From contig CAVUES010000007.1 in NCBI GenBank assembly GCA_963740555.1, positions 62,001 to 126,000 of the forward strand: a stretch of 64,000 bases of DNA, written 5' to 3'. Positions within the stretch are counted from its first letter, which is position 1, and every line of letters starts with the position of its first letter. The notes under the pieces are model-generated. The model worked only from the letters and a program-made list of their open reading frames with translations, was not told the origin of the DNA and did no database searches. This DNA is from Mayfieldus sp963740555. GTDB taxonomy: Bacteria > Actinomycetota > Thermoleophilia > Solirubrobacterales > 70-9. Positions 1-7,589 of this stretch are shown in pieces. A program made the translations under genes and the position numbers.

Positions 1-116
1 GGCCTGAGGAGCAACTCGACGAGGAGGAGCTTCTGGAGCGCATCAAGTCCGAGTTCGACGCCGAGGAAGTGAGCTCCGCGCAGACGACCGAAGCGGGCTC
101 GGAGGGCAATTCCTGA
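1..116 (+). CDS. dnaX: DNA polymerase III subunit gamma/tau, C-terminal end (partial)
   Basis: This is the last 37 codons of a gene that enters from the left; the frame begins at base 3 and ends at TGA 114-116. The visible tail is very acidic (PEEQLDEEELLERIKSEFDA...) and carries no catalytic motif. The assignment rests on context: dnaX-ybaB-recR is a widely conserved bacterial gene order, and an acidic, disordered tau tail is usual in dnaX. The stop overlaps the next start by one base (TGATG), which suggests translational coupling to ybaB. An unrelated gene ahead of ybaB cannot be excluded from so short a piece. Confidence 0.6.
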   Translation, partial: PEEQLDEEELLERIKSEFDAEEVSSAQTTEAGSEGNS

Positions 117-481
117 TGGCGCGCGGGGGCGGGCCGGGCGGCATGGACATGAACGCGCTGCTCAAGCAGGCGCAGCAGATGCAGGCGGAGATGGCCAAGG
201 CACAGGAGCAGCTCGCCAACGAGGAGGTGGAGGCGAGCGCCGGCGGGGGAATGGTCAAGGTGAAGATGAGCGGCGACCTGCGGCTGAAGGCGATCGAGAT
301 CGACCCCGAGGCGGTTGACCCCGAGGACGCGGAGATGCTCGCCGACATGGTCATGGCGGCCGTCAACGAAGCGATCCGTTCCGCGCAGGAGCTGGCGACC
401 AGCAAGATGGGAGGCATCACCGGAGGACTCGGCGGGTTAGGGATGGCCGGGCCGGGGGGCGGGGGTCTCCCGGGGCCGTGA
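116..481 (+). CDS. ybaB: YbaB/EbfC family nucleoid-associated protein
   Basis: This 121-residue protein belongs to the YbaB/EbfC family of small dimeric DNA-binding proteins that coat the nucleoid. Residues 8-95 match the family: a long amphipathic helix (NALLKQAQQMQAEMAKAQEQL) followed by strands including GMVKVKMSGDLRLKAIEID and a second helix. A glycine/proline-rich tail (about residues 100-121) lengthens it slightly over the usual 100-110 residues. Its start overlaps the dnaX stop and its stop overlaps the recR start (GTGA), so all three genes are probably one operon. The ybaB-recR pairing is classic and links the protein to recombinational repair and replication-fork maintenance. Confidence 0.9.
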   Translation: MARGGGPGGMDMNALLKQAQQMQAEMAKAQEQLANEEVEASAGGGMVKVKMSGDLRLKAIEIDPEAVDPEDAEMLADMVMAAVNEAIRSAQELATSKMGGITGGLGGLGMAGPGGGGLPGP

Positions 482-1074
482 CCGACGGGCCGGCCCCACT
501 GGGCCGCCTGGTCGCCGAGCTTCAAAGACTGCCTGGGATCGGCCAGCGCACCGCCCAGCGACTCGCCTTTCACCTGCTGCGCGCCGAGGATTCCGAAGCC
601 GAAGCGCTGGCCGACTCGATCCGCGAGGTGAAGGAGAAGGTTGGTCTCTGCGAGAACTGCTTCAACCTCGCGGAAGGGCCACGCTGCCGGATTTGCACCG
701 ACGCCTCCCGCGACCCGTCGCTGATCTGCGTGGTCGAAGAGCCTGCCGACGTGATCCCGATCGAGCGCACGCACGAATATCGCGGTCTCTATCACGTGCT
801 CGGCGGTGCCCTCTCCCCGATCGACGGGATCGACCCCGAGGACCTGAAGATCGCCGAGCTGTTCGAGCGCGCGCGGTCGGATGAGGTCCGCGAGGTGGTG
901 CTGGCGACCAACCCGACGACCACCGGGGAGGCGACCGCGCTTCACGTCGCCGAAGAGCTGCGCGGCGAGGTGACGGTCACCCGCCTCGCCAGCGGGCTCC
1001 CGGTGGGAGCCGATCTCGAGCATGCCGACGAGGTGACCCTGGGCAAGGCGCTGGTGGGCAGGCAGGCGCTCTAG
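478..1074 (+). CDS. recR: Recombination mediator protein RecR
   Basis: RecR works with RecO (and RecF) to load RecA onto SSB-coated single-stranded DNA at gaps and stalled forks. The 198-residue length is normal for the family. A helix-hairpin-helix (about residues 14-45, LPGIGQRTAQRLAFHLL) comes first. A four-cysteine zinc finger follows (Cys58, Cys61, Cys70, Cys73, in LCENCFNLAEGPRCRIC). The Toprim domain starts near residue 81 with the acidic VVEEPADV motif. The GTG start at 478 lies within the ybaB stop region (GTGA overlap), consistent with coupling. Nothing is missing. Confidence 0.96.
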   Translation: MTDGPAPLGRLVAELQRLPGIGQRTAQRLAFHLLRAEDSEAEALADSIREVKEKVGLCENCFNLAEGPRCRICTDASRDPSLICVVEEPADVIPIERTHEYRGLYHVLGGALSPIDGIDPEDLKIAELFERARSDEVREVVLATNPTTTGEATALHVAEELRGEVTVTRLASGLPVGADLEHADEVTLGKALVGRQAL

Positions 1075-1076
1075 GG

Positions 1077-1469
1077 ATGTCGGCCAAGGCCGAGGAGCTT
1101 GTCCGCAAGGCTTACGACGCGTTCTCGAAGCGCGATCTGGAAGCGTTACGCGGGATCGCCGATCCCCAGATCGAGATCCACACCGTGACCGGGATGGTCG
1201 CCGGTCGTTCCGAGCCCTATCGCGGGCATGAGGGCCTGGTCGAGTACCTGCGCGACGTGGGCGAGATGTGGGACGAGATCGAGCTGCGGCCGACCGAGTT
1301 CCGCGAGCTCTCGAAAGGCCGCCTGGTCGTCTTCGGTCGGGTCCGCGCCCGTCGCGAGCTGGCGGTGATCGACGCCCCGAACGCTTGGCTGTGGGAGGTG
1401 GGCGAGGATCGGATCCGCTCTGCCCGAGTATTCGGCGACCCGCAGGCCGCGCGCGAGCTGCTCGGATAG
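1077..1469 (+). CDS. SnoaL/NTF2-like fold protein (ketosteroid-isomerase-like)
   Basis: A 130-residue protein with the cone-shaped NTF2-like alpha+beta fold. It has an N-terminal helix (AEELVRKAYDAFSKRDLEALRGIADPQIE), a central segment YRGHEGLVEYLRDVGEMWDEIELRPTEF typical of SnoaL-like proteins, and a run of strands (RLVVFGRVRARREL) to the end. The family covers isomerases, hydrolases and non-enzymatic ligand-binding proteins, so no reaction can be assigned. It starts two bases after the recR stop and is probably read through from the dnaX operon, although it has no obvious link to repair. Confidence 0.8.
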   Translation: MSAKAEELVRKAYDAFSKRDLEALRGIADPQIEIHTVTGMVAGRSEPYRGHEGLVEYLRDVGEMWDEIELRPTEFRELSKGRLVVFGRVRARRELAVIDAPNAWLWEVGEDRIRSARVFGDPQAARELLG

Positions 1470-1562
1470 TCGGCCACCTGACGACTGGCAAAACTGGGAG
1501 GGGTACGAAAAGTAGGAGAAGTTGCGGCCCTCGGCAGGATCCGTGCGTACCATCCGCGCGGT

Positions 1563-2483
1563 ATGGGAGAGAACGGCTCCAAGACTGAATCGGCGCTGCG
1601 TGCCCAGCTGTCCAAGGTCGATCGCTCCCGCGAGCAGATCGCCAAGGCCTGGTTGGTCGACGTGATCCTCAACTCGGACCTCTCCGACGTCGAGCAGATG
1701 CCGCTCACCTGGGCGGCGAGCGAGCTGCCAGCTTTGATCAGCGACATCCTTTCGGCGCTGACCATCGAGGATCGGGGAGCCGCGGCGGCCGCGCTGGATC
1801 GCGCCGCCCGCCTGGCCAAGATGCGGGGGGCGACCACCTCTCCGGCCCAGCTCACGCGCGAGATCTCCTATCTGCATTCGGCGCTGCTGGCGACGCTGCG
1901 CATGGAGCTTGCCAGCAGCGAGCCGGAGCTGTTCGCGGAGGCGGCGGAACGCCTCGCGGCGCTCTTCACCCGGATCGGTGGCCACACCGTCGACACGCTT
2001 TCGCGGGAGTCGTCGGGGACCGACCCCGCGACCGGCCTGCTCCGGGGCCGGCAGATGGAGCAGCGCCTGGAGCAGATGGTCGCCCTCACGAAGCGTTACG
2101 GGGCTCCGTTCGCGCTCCTCGTCCTCGACGTCGACGGGCCCGGGGCCCGCAACGGCGCGGAGGCGATGGGCGTCGTCTCCCATGCGGTGCGGGGCAGCAT
2201 CCGGCTTATGGACGAGGCCTTTTACTCGGAGGGCGACGGACTCTGCGTGCTCGCCCCCAACCAGACCGCCGCTTCCGCCGCTCAGATGGCGCACCGGATC
2301 ACCGAGATCCTCACCCGCCTCGAGCGGGCCAGCGGACTTCGCATAACCGTCTCCACCGGCGTCGTCGGCTGTCCCGAGCATGGCGAGGAACCCGATCGCC
2401 TCCTGCGAGCCGCCGATTCGGCGATGTGGCGGGCCCGGGCGACCGGACAGCCGTTCACGGTCGCCGACTTGCAAGATCGCTAA
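1563..2483 (+). CDS. RsbRD-N-like domain protein with a degenerate GGDEF domain
   Basis: A 306-residue protein with two parts. Residues about 12-140 are all-helical and resemble the RsbR/RsbRD N-terminal sensor family (SREQIAKAWLVDVIL...). Residues about 150-306 have the diguanylate-cyclase fold (DPATGLLRGRQMEQRLEQ, FALLVLDVDG, RLLRAADSAMWRARATG). The signature GGDEF loop reads SEGDG (in FYSEGDGLCVL), so GTP-to-c-di-GMP synthesis is doubtful; it may bind nucleotide or act through protein contacts. A TANNNT hexamer (TACCAT, 1548-1553) lies nine bases before the ATG, so the mRNA may be nearly leaderless. Degeneracy is seen directly; loss of activity is inferred. Confidence 0.75.
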   Translation: MGENGSKTESALRAQLSKVDRSREQIAKAWLVDVILNSDLSDVEQMPLTWAASELPALISDILSALTIEDRGAAAAALDRAARLAKMRGATTSPAQLTREISYLHSALLATLRMELASSEPELFAEAAERLAALFTRIGGHTVDTLSRESSGTDPATGLLRGRQMEQRLEQMVALTKRYGAPFALLVLDVDGPGARNGAEAMGVVSHAVRGSIRLMDEAFYSEGDGLCVLAPNQTAASAAQMAHRITEILTRLERASGLRITVSTGVVGCPEHGEEPDRLLRAADSAMWRARATGQPFTVADLQDR

Positions 2484-2489
2484 CAGGCT

Positions 2490-2555
2490 GCGCAAGTTCC
2501 CCTACAGATTCGCGCAAGTTCGCCGATAAGCGACAGTAAACCTGCGCAATTGCGC
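2490..2555. promoter_or_regulatory. Candidate operator: repeated GCGCAAGTTC and a palindrome ahead of the MerR gene
   Basis: The ten-base word GCGCAAGTTC occurs at 2490-2499 and again at 2512-2521, 22 bp apart, so both lie on the same helix face. A perfect 12-bp palindrome, GCGCAATTGCGC, follows at 2544-2555 and shares the GCGCAA half. All three lie in the 125-bp gap before the MerR-type gene. MerR/CarH-like proteins often bind repeated sites in their own promoters, so autoregulation is a reasonable inference. Confidence 0.45.
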
Positions 2556-2608
2556 GGAATTTGGCTCTCGGTGCCGAACCCCTCGGCACTGAATCTGGAG
2601 GTCCAACT

Positions 2609-3451
2609 ATGAGCACAGGCATCAGAACCCACGCAGCCGCGGAGATCCTCGGCGTCAACCCGAACACGCTGCGCAGCTGGGAGCGCCGCTTCGGCTTTCC
2701 GCAACCCAAGCGCACGCCGGGCAACCACCGCCAGTACGAGATGGTCGAGCTTCAGACCCTGCGCGACGCGCTGGACGAGACCGGCAACATCAGCACCGCG
2801 ATCGAGCTTGCCCGCCAGCGCCAGAGCGCGCCTGCCACCAATGCGGGTCTTCAGGCCGCCCTCGAGAGCTTCGACGAGGATGCGGCCGACCGGGCGATGG
2901 AGGAGAGCCTCGCGCTACGTCCCCTGGAGCGCTCGATCGAAGAGCTTCTGCTTCCGACGCTCGACGACCTCTCCGGCGATCCCGAGCGCACCGCCGAGTT
3001 GGAGTTCGGCTGCCGCTGGGCGACCGGCTGGATCCATGGAGCCCGGCGCCTTGCCCCCTCCGCCTCGCGTCCGGCCGGAATCCTGCTGCTCGAGACCAAC
3101 GAAGCCGCCGGCGTCGAGGCCGTTCATGCCCAGGCGCTCGACCTGGCGCTGCGCCGCGCGGGCTTCCGGGTGCTGGCCCTTTCCAGCGACCTCGAGGGCG
3201 AGCGTCTCGAGCGTGCGCTGCAGGCGCTGGAGCCGACCGCGATCGTGCTCTGCGGCCCGCACTCCGCCGGTGCCGACGCCGCCCAGCTGTTGCGGCGGAT
3301 CCGTGGGCTCGGCATCGAGGCTCCCCTCTACGCCTTCCGCATCCCGAGCCTGATCTCCGAGGACGGGATCCCGGTCGCCGATGCACCAAGTCAGATCACC
3401 CAGGCGCTGAACGCGGACCTGCGCCGCCGCGCGGCGACCGCCTTCGCCTGA
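2609..3451 (+). CDS. MerR-family regulator with a B12-binding-like C-terminal fold
   Basis: The start at 2609 is chosen because GGAGGT (2597-2602) lies six bases upstream; a longer frame from 2561 has no such signal. The 280-residue protein begins with a MerR-type winged helix-turn-helix (THAAAEILGVNPNTLRSWERRFG...NHRQYEMVELQTLRDAL). A helical linker follows, then a Rossmann-like domain resembling the cobalamin-binding half of CarH/LitR (GILLLETNEAAGVEAVHAQALDLALRRAGFRVLALSSDL). The histidine motif that ligates cobalamin in CarH (ExHxxG type) is not seen at the expected place. It may therefore sense something else or nothing. It stands alone, convergent with the exporter gene. Confidence 0.8.
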   Translation: MSTGIRTHAAAEILGVNPNTLRSWERRFGFPQPKRTPGNHRQYEMVELQTLRDALDETGNISTAIELARQRQSAPATNAGLQAALESFDEDAADRAMEESLALRPLERSIEELLLPTLDDLSGDPERTAELEFGCRWATGWIHGARRLAPSASRPAGILLLETNEAAGVEAVHAQALDLALRRAGFRVLALSSDLEGERLERALQALEPTAIVLCGPHSAGADAAQLLRRIRGLGIEAPLYAFRIPSLISEDGIPVADAPSQITQALNADLRRRAATAFA

Positions 3452-3454
3452 TCC

Positions 3455-3483
3455 CCTGAACGTTTCAGGCCGCAAATCTTGCG
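3455..3483. terminator. Two short palindromes between convergent genes
   Basis: CCTGAA-CGT-TTCAGG (3455-3469) and CGCAA-ATC-TTGCG (3471-3483) sit side by side just past the regulator stop and before the exporter stop on the other strand. Both are symmetric, so they could end transcripts from either side. There is no T-run, so a classical intrinsic terminator is not certain. Confidence 0.4.
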
Positions 3484-3518
3484 TCGAGCTATCGCTTTGT
3501 ACATCGGCCCACCTCCTT

Positions 3519-5672
3519 CTAGGTGCTTTCCGGTGCCGCGTGCCGGGGCGGCTCGTGCTCGGATTCACTGAGCCCGAAGCGCTCGTGCAGCCGCCGTAGC
3601 GGCCGCGGCGCCCACCAGTTCCACTTGCCGAGCAGCTCCATCAGCGACGGGACCAGCAGCGCCCTGATGATCGAGGCGTCGATCAGCACCGCGAACGCCG
3701 TGCCGATGCCGTTCTCCTTGATGAAGATGATCTTGGAGGTGGCGAAGGCTCCGATCGCGACCGCGAAGAGCAGCGCCGCCGCGGTCACGATCCGGCCCGT
3801 CCGCTCCAGCCCGATCGCGACGCTCTCCGAATCCGACGCGCCGCGGTCGCGGGCCTCCTTGATCCGTGAGAGCAGGAACACCGCGTAATCGGTGGAGAGC
3901 CCGAAGGCCACCGCGAAGAGAAGGATCGGCATCGTCTGCTCGAGCGCCCCCTGGCTCGTGTAGCCGAGCAGGCTCTCGAAATGCCCGTCCTGGAAGATCA
4001 GCACCAGCAGTCCGAAGACGGCGCTCAGGTTCAGGACGTTCATCAGCAGAGACTTGATCGGCAGCACCACCGAGCCAGTCATCAGGAAGAGAATGACCAG
4101 GGTCGCGACGACGATGATCGAGACTGCGATCGGCAGGTGACGAGCGAGACTGTGCTGGAAGTCGATGAAATCTGCGCTTGCGCCGGTCACCAGCACCTGA
4201 CTGCCAGGCGGGGTCGGCAGGTCCCTGATCTGGCGCACGGCGGACTTGCTCTGCTCCGAGATGTAAGGGCTGCTCGAAGGCGCCTGGATCAGGGTCACGC
4301 CGTTGCGCAGCCGCTGCGGGGGCAGGGCCGCGCCCACCCCCGGCACTCGGGCGACCTCGGCGCGGACCGTCGCCGCCGCGCGCGGACCGCCGCCCTCGAC
4401 CGCCACCTGGATCGGCGTGTCGCGATAGGGCGGGAACTCGGTGCGCATCGACTCGTAGACCTGGCGGGCGCTGGCGTCCTTGGGCAGGATCGATGGGTCC
4501 ACCGCCGTGAACTTGATGCTGTAGAAGGGGATTCCGGCGGCAAGCAGCAGCGCGGCGCTGACCGTCGCGACCGGTACGGGCCGTCGCATCACGAAGCGCG
4601 AGAGCCGGTACCAGAACCCGTCCTTGGTGGGGCGCGTGTCGCGGTCCGCTCGCCGGGCGAGGAACGGCGGCGCGAGGGCGTTCACCCGGGTGCCGAGCAG
4701 GGTTAGGACCGCGGGCAGCACGGTCAGCGCCACGGTGGCGGCGAGCAGCGCCACCAACGAGCCGCCCAGTCCCATCGAGTAGAGGAAACGCTGCGGGAAG
4801 ATCGTCAGCGACGCGAGCGCCACGGCGACCGTCAGCGAGGAGAACAGCACGGTGCGGCCCGCGGTTCGCATCGTCGCCCTGATCGCCTCCAGGCCGGGGC
4901 CGGTCTTGGCGATCTCCTCTCGATAGCGCGAGACGACGAAGAGGCTGTAGTCGATCGCCAGGCCGAGGCCCAACCCTGTGGTCAGGTTGAGGGCGAAAAT
5001 CGAGATCGACGTCACCTCGCTCGCCGCCCGCAGGATCAGGAAGGTACCGACGATCGCGAAGCCCCCAATCAGCAGCGGCAGCAGCGACGCGACGGCGCTG
5101 CGGAAGAAGATCAGCGAGAGCAGGAACAGGAGCGGGAAGGCGAGCATCTCCGCCGTCCGCAGGTCCGTCTCAGTCTGCTTGTTGACCTGCCACTGAGCCA
5201 GCGCCGGCCCGCCGATCAACAGCCCGGGACGTCCGGAGAATCGGTCGTTGATTCTGTTCGCGGCGTCCTGCCAGGCCTTGTCGCCGGTCGGCTTCAGGGC
5301 CACGGCGACATAGGTCGAGTCTCCGTTGCGAGAGACGAAAGCGCGTGAACGAGTGTCGTAGTAACCGGTCACCGAGGCGACGTCCGCGTCGCTCCGCAAC
5401 TGGCGCTCGATCCGTTCCACCCGAGCCCTGGTGCCGGGAGCCGAGATGCCGGCGTGTCGGAACAGCACGATGACCGCGGTGTCGCGATAGCCGCTGGTCT
5501 CCAGCAGATTGGTTGCCTTGACGCTCTCGGTCGCGGGGTCGTCCGCCCCGTAGGGGTCGAGGTGCTTGGCAACCGAGCCGCCCAGCGTGGCCGCCGCAAC
5601 GAAGAAGATTGCCGCCACGATCACGACTCGCTTTGCCCTGTTGTTCGCCATCCGCGCCAGTGCCTCGAACAT
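3519..5672 (-). CDS. MMPL/RND family membrane exporter
   Basis: A 717-residue inner-membrane protein of the MMPL branch of the RND superfamily. It has two pseudo-symmetric halves, each with one N-terminal membrane helix, a large extracytoplasmic loop, then five helices. The first set lies near residues 15-35 and 170-330, the second near 360-385 and 515-690. Motif-like stretches include GLGLAIDYSLFVVSRYREE and AFGLSTDYAVFLLSRIKEARD, whose paired Asp-Tyr matches the proton-relay region of MMPL proteins. Actinobacterial members export lipids or drugs; the substrate is unknown. Its start overlaps the PadR stop by one base, so the two form an operon under the PadR promoter. Confidence 0.9.
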   Translation of the reverse strand: MFEALARMANNRAKRVVIVAAIFFVAAATLGGSVAKHLDPYGADDPATESVKATNLLETSGYRDTAVIVLFRHAGISAPGTRARVERIERQLRSDADVASVTGYYDTRSRAFVSRNGDSTYVAVALKPTGDKAWQDAANRINDRFSGRPGLLIGGPALAQWQVNKQTETDLRTAEMLAFPLLFLLSLIFFRSAVASLLPLLIGGFAIVGTFLILRAASEVTSISIFALNLTTGLGLGLAIDYSLFVVSRYREEIAKTGPGLEAIRATMRTAGRTVLFSSLTVAVALASLTIFPQRFLYSMGLGGSLVALLAATVALTVLPAVLTLLGTRVNALAPPFLARRADRDTRPTKDGFWYRLSRFVMRRPVPVATVSAALLLAAGIPFYSIKFTAVDPSILPKDASARQVYESMRTEFPPYRDTPIQVAVEGGGPRAAATVRAEVARVPGVGAALPPQRLRNGVTLIQAPSSSPYISEQSKSAVRQIRDLPTPPGSQVLVTGASADFIDFQHSLARHLPIAVSIIVVATLVILFLMTGSVVLPIKSLLMNVLNLSAVFGLLVLIFQDGHFESLLGYTSQGALEQTMPILLFAVAFGLSTDYAVFLLSRIKEARDRGASDSESVAIGLERTGRIVTAAALLFAVAIGAFATSKIIFIKENGIGTAFAVLIDASIIRALLVPSLMELLGKWNWWAPRPLRRLHERFGLSESEHEPPRHAAPEST

Positions 5673-6214
5673 CAGACCGCCTCCTCCTTGTCCGCCTCCG
5701 CGAGCAGTTGCCCCTGCATCCGCTCACACCAATCCGAATACCACTCGTTCAGTTCGATTCCGCCACGCAGCACCATCAGCGGATAGCCGCCCGCCGCGAC
5801 TGCCTTCGGCTCGATCTCACGAAGCCGGGTGAGCGTGTCCTGTGAGCGCTCGCGCATCGCCTTCAGCGTGGCCACCGCATCCTTAGGTGGCAGGGCACCG
5901 GCGAAGAACAGCTTCAGGAGTCCTTCGTCGCGGGTCTCGAAGACCTCGGGGGGCTTGCGCAGCCAGTCGCGCAGCTCCTTGCGCCCGGCAGCGGTGATCC
6001 GGTAAACGGTGCGCTTGCGGCCCTCGCGGGGGGCGGGGGTCCCTTCGACCAGCCCCGCCTTCTCGATCCGCTTCAGCTCCGGGTAGATCTGCCCGTAGCT
6101 CGCGGCCCAGAAGAATCGCGTTGAGCCATCGACGATCGACTTGATCTCATAGCCAGACTTCGGGCCCCCTTGCAGCATTCCGAGGATCACGTGGGCGGTC
6201 GGGCTGAGTTCCAT
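5672..6214 (-). CDS. PadR-family transcriptional regulator
   Basis: A 180-residue regulator with an N-terminal winged helix (residues about 1-90: SPTAHVILGMLQGGPKSGYEIKSIV...GQIYPELKRIEKAGLVEG...YRITAAGRKELRDWL) and a C-terminal helical dimerisation domain of the Vir_act_alpha_C type (residues about 95-175). PadR proteins usually repress an adjacent exporter or detoxification gene and release DNA on binding a ligand. Here it is immediately upstream of, and coupled to, an MMPL exporter, the typical arrangement. A palindrome overlaps its promoter (6222-6240), so autorepression is likely. The ligand is unknown. Confidence 0.9.
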   Translation of the reverse strand: MELSPTAHVILGMLQGGPKSGYEIKSIVDGSTRFFWAASYGQIYPELKRIEKAGLVEGTPAPREGRKRTVYRITAAGRKELRDWLRKPPEVFETRDEGLLKLFFAGALPPKDAVATLKAMRERSQDTLTRLREIEPKAVAAGGYPLMVLRGGIELNEWYSDWCERMQGQLLAEADKEEAV

Positions 6215-6221
6215 TGGGCAT

Positions 6222-6240
6222 ATATATCGCGCCGATATAT
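6222..6240. promoter_or_regulatory. Probable PadR operator overlapping a minus-strand -10 region
   Basis: A perfect inverted repeat, ATATATCG-CGC-CGATATAT, lies eight bases upstream of the padR start. AT-rich ATAT dyads are typical PadR-family targets. On the minus strand its left arm doubles as a TATATA-type -10 element about six bases before the ATG, so occupancy would block a nearly leaderless promoter for padR and the exporter. The lysC start is 60 bp away on the other strand and could also be affected. Confidence 0.65.
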
Positions 6241-6302
6241 GCCGGGTGTGTGAGCTGCCTCACGCGCTGGGCCACCCGCGTCGCCGCCTATCCTGAGCCT
6301 CA

Positions 6303-7589
6303 GTGAAGGAGCCAAACGACATCGTGGTGATGAAGTTCGGCGGCACCTCCGTGGCTGGCGCCGAGCAGATCGTGCGTGCCGCGCAGCGGATCGTCGCCGC
6401 GCGAGAGGCCGGCAGCCGGGTCGTCGCGGTGCTCTCGGCTCGCGGCAGGACCACCGACGAGCTGACCAAGATGGCGTTCGAGATCTCCGATCGCCCCAAG
6501 CCCCGCGAGCTCGACATGCTGCTCTCGACCGGCGAACGGATCTCCTGCGCGCTGTGCGCGATGGCGATCCACGACATGGGCCACGAGGCCATCTCGCTGA
6601 CCGGGTCGCAGGCCGGCATCGTCACCGACTCTTCGCACACCAAGGCGCTGATCATCGACGTGCGCGCCGACCGCATCCGCGAGGCGCTGGACGAGGACCG
6701 CATCGTCCTCGTCGCCGGCTTCCAGGGCGTCTCGACCGACAGCCACGACGTGACCACGCTCGGGCGCGGCGGCTCCGACACGACCGCGGCGGCGCTCGCC
6801 GCCGCCCTCGGCGCGTCGGTGTGCGAGATCTACTCCGACGTCGCCGGCGTCTACAGCGCCGACCCGCGGATCGTTCCCTCGGCGCGCAAGCTGCCGATGG
6901 TCTCCTACGAGGAGATGCTCGAGATGGCCGCGTCTGGGGCCAAGGTGCTGCAGCTGCGCGCGGTCGAGTACGCGCGCAACCACGGCGTCCGAATCCACTG
7001 CCGCAGCTCGTTCGAGGACGCCCCCGGTACCCTCGTTTTAGCCGAGGACGAGACGATGGAACGACCGATGGTCACAGCCGTAACCCACTCCGACGGGGAG
7101 GCACGAGTCACCCTGACCGGAGTGCGTGACGAGCCCGGAGTCGCCGGGCGGATCTTCGGCGCCCTCGCCGAGGCGAACGTCAACGTCGACATGATCATCC
7201 AGAACGAGCCCGTCTCGGAGGACGACCTGGCGGACCTCTCGTTCACGGTCGAGCGAGACGACCTCCCCACCGCGCGCGACGTGATTTCGGGCCTCGACGG
7301 GGTCAGCACCGGGGTCGAGACCAAGGAAGCGATCGGGAAGGTGTCGATCGTCGGCGCCGGGATGCGCAGCCATCCGGGAGTCGCGGCGAAGGTGTTCAAG
7401 ATTCTCGGCGACGGCAAGATCAACATCGAGATGATCTCCACCTCGCCGATCAAGATCTCCTGCGTCATCGACGCGGACCAGGTCCCGGACGCGGTCAAGG
7501 CCCTGCACGAGGCATTCGAGCTCGACGCCGACGCCGTGCGCCGCGAGGACCCGACCGGGACCGAGCACCGCCCGACGGTTTCCTCATGA
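6303..7589 (+). CDS. lysC: Aspartate kinase
   Basis: Aspartokinase phosphorylates aspartate in the first step toward lysine, threonine, methionine and diaminopimelate. The 428-residue protein has the family N-terminus (VMKFGGTSVAG), the substrate and nucleotide motifs TGE and LGRGGSDTTAAALAAAL near residues 150-165, and the YSDVAGVYSADPR loop. Two C-terminal ACT domains (about residues 265-410) are the allosteric sites that normally bind lysine and/or threonine. The GTG at 6303 is used; no strong ribosome site is visible. The stop overlaps asd by four bases (ATGA), a conserved lysC-asd operon. Actinobacterial lysC often has an internal start for a beta subunit; I did not resolve one here. Confidence 0.95.
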   Translation: MKEPNDIVVMKFGGTSVAGAEQIVRAAQRIVAAREAGSRVVAVLSARGRTTDELTKMAFEISDRPKPRELDMLLSTGERISCALCAMAIHDMGHEAISLTGSQAGIVTDSSHTKALIIDVRADRIREALDEDRIVLVAGFQGVSTDSHDVTTLGRGGSDTTAAALAAALGASVCEIYSDVAGVYSADPRIVPSARKLPMVSYEEMLEMAASGAKVLQLRAVEYARNHGVRIHCRSSFEDAPGTLVLAEDETMERPMVTAVTHSDGEARVTLTGVRDEPGVAGRIFGALAEANVNVDMIIQNEPVSEDDLADLSFTVERDDLPTARDVISGLDGVSTGVETKEAIGKVSIVGAGMRSHPGVAAKVFKILGDGKINIEMISTSPIKISCVIDADQVPDAVKALHEAFELDADAVRREDPTGTEHRPTVSS

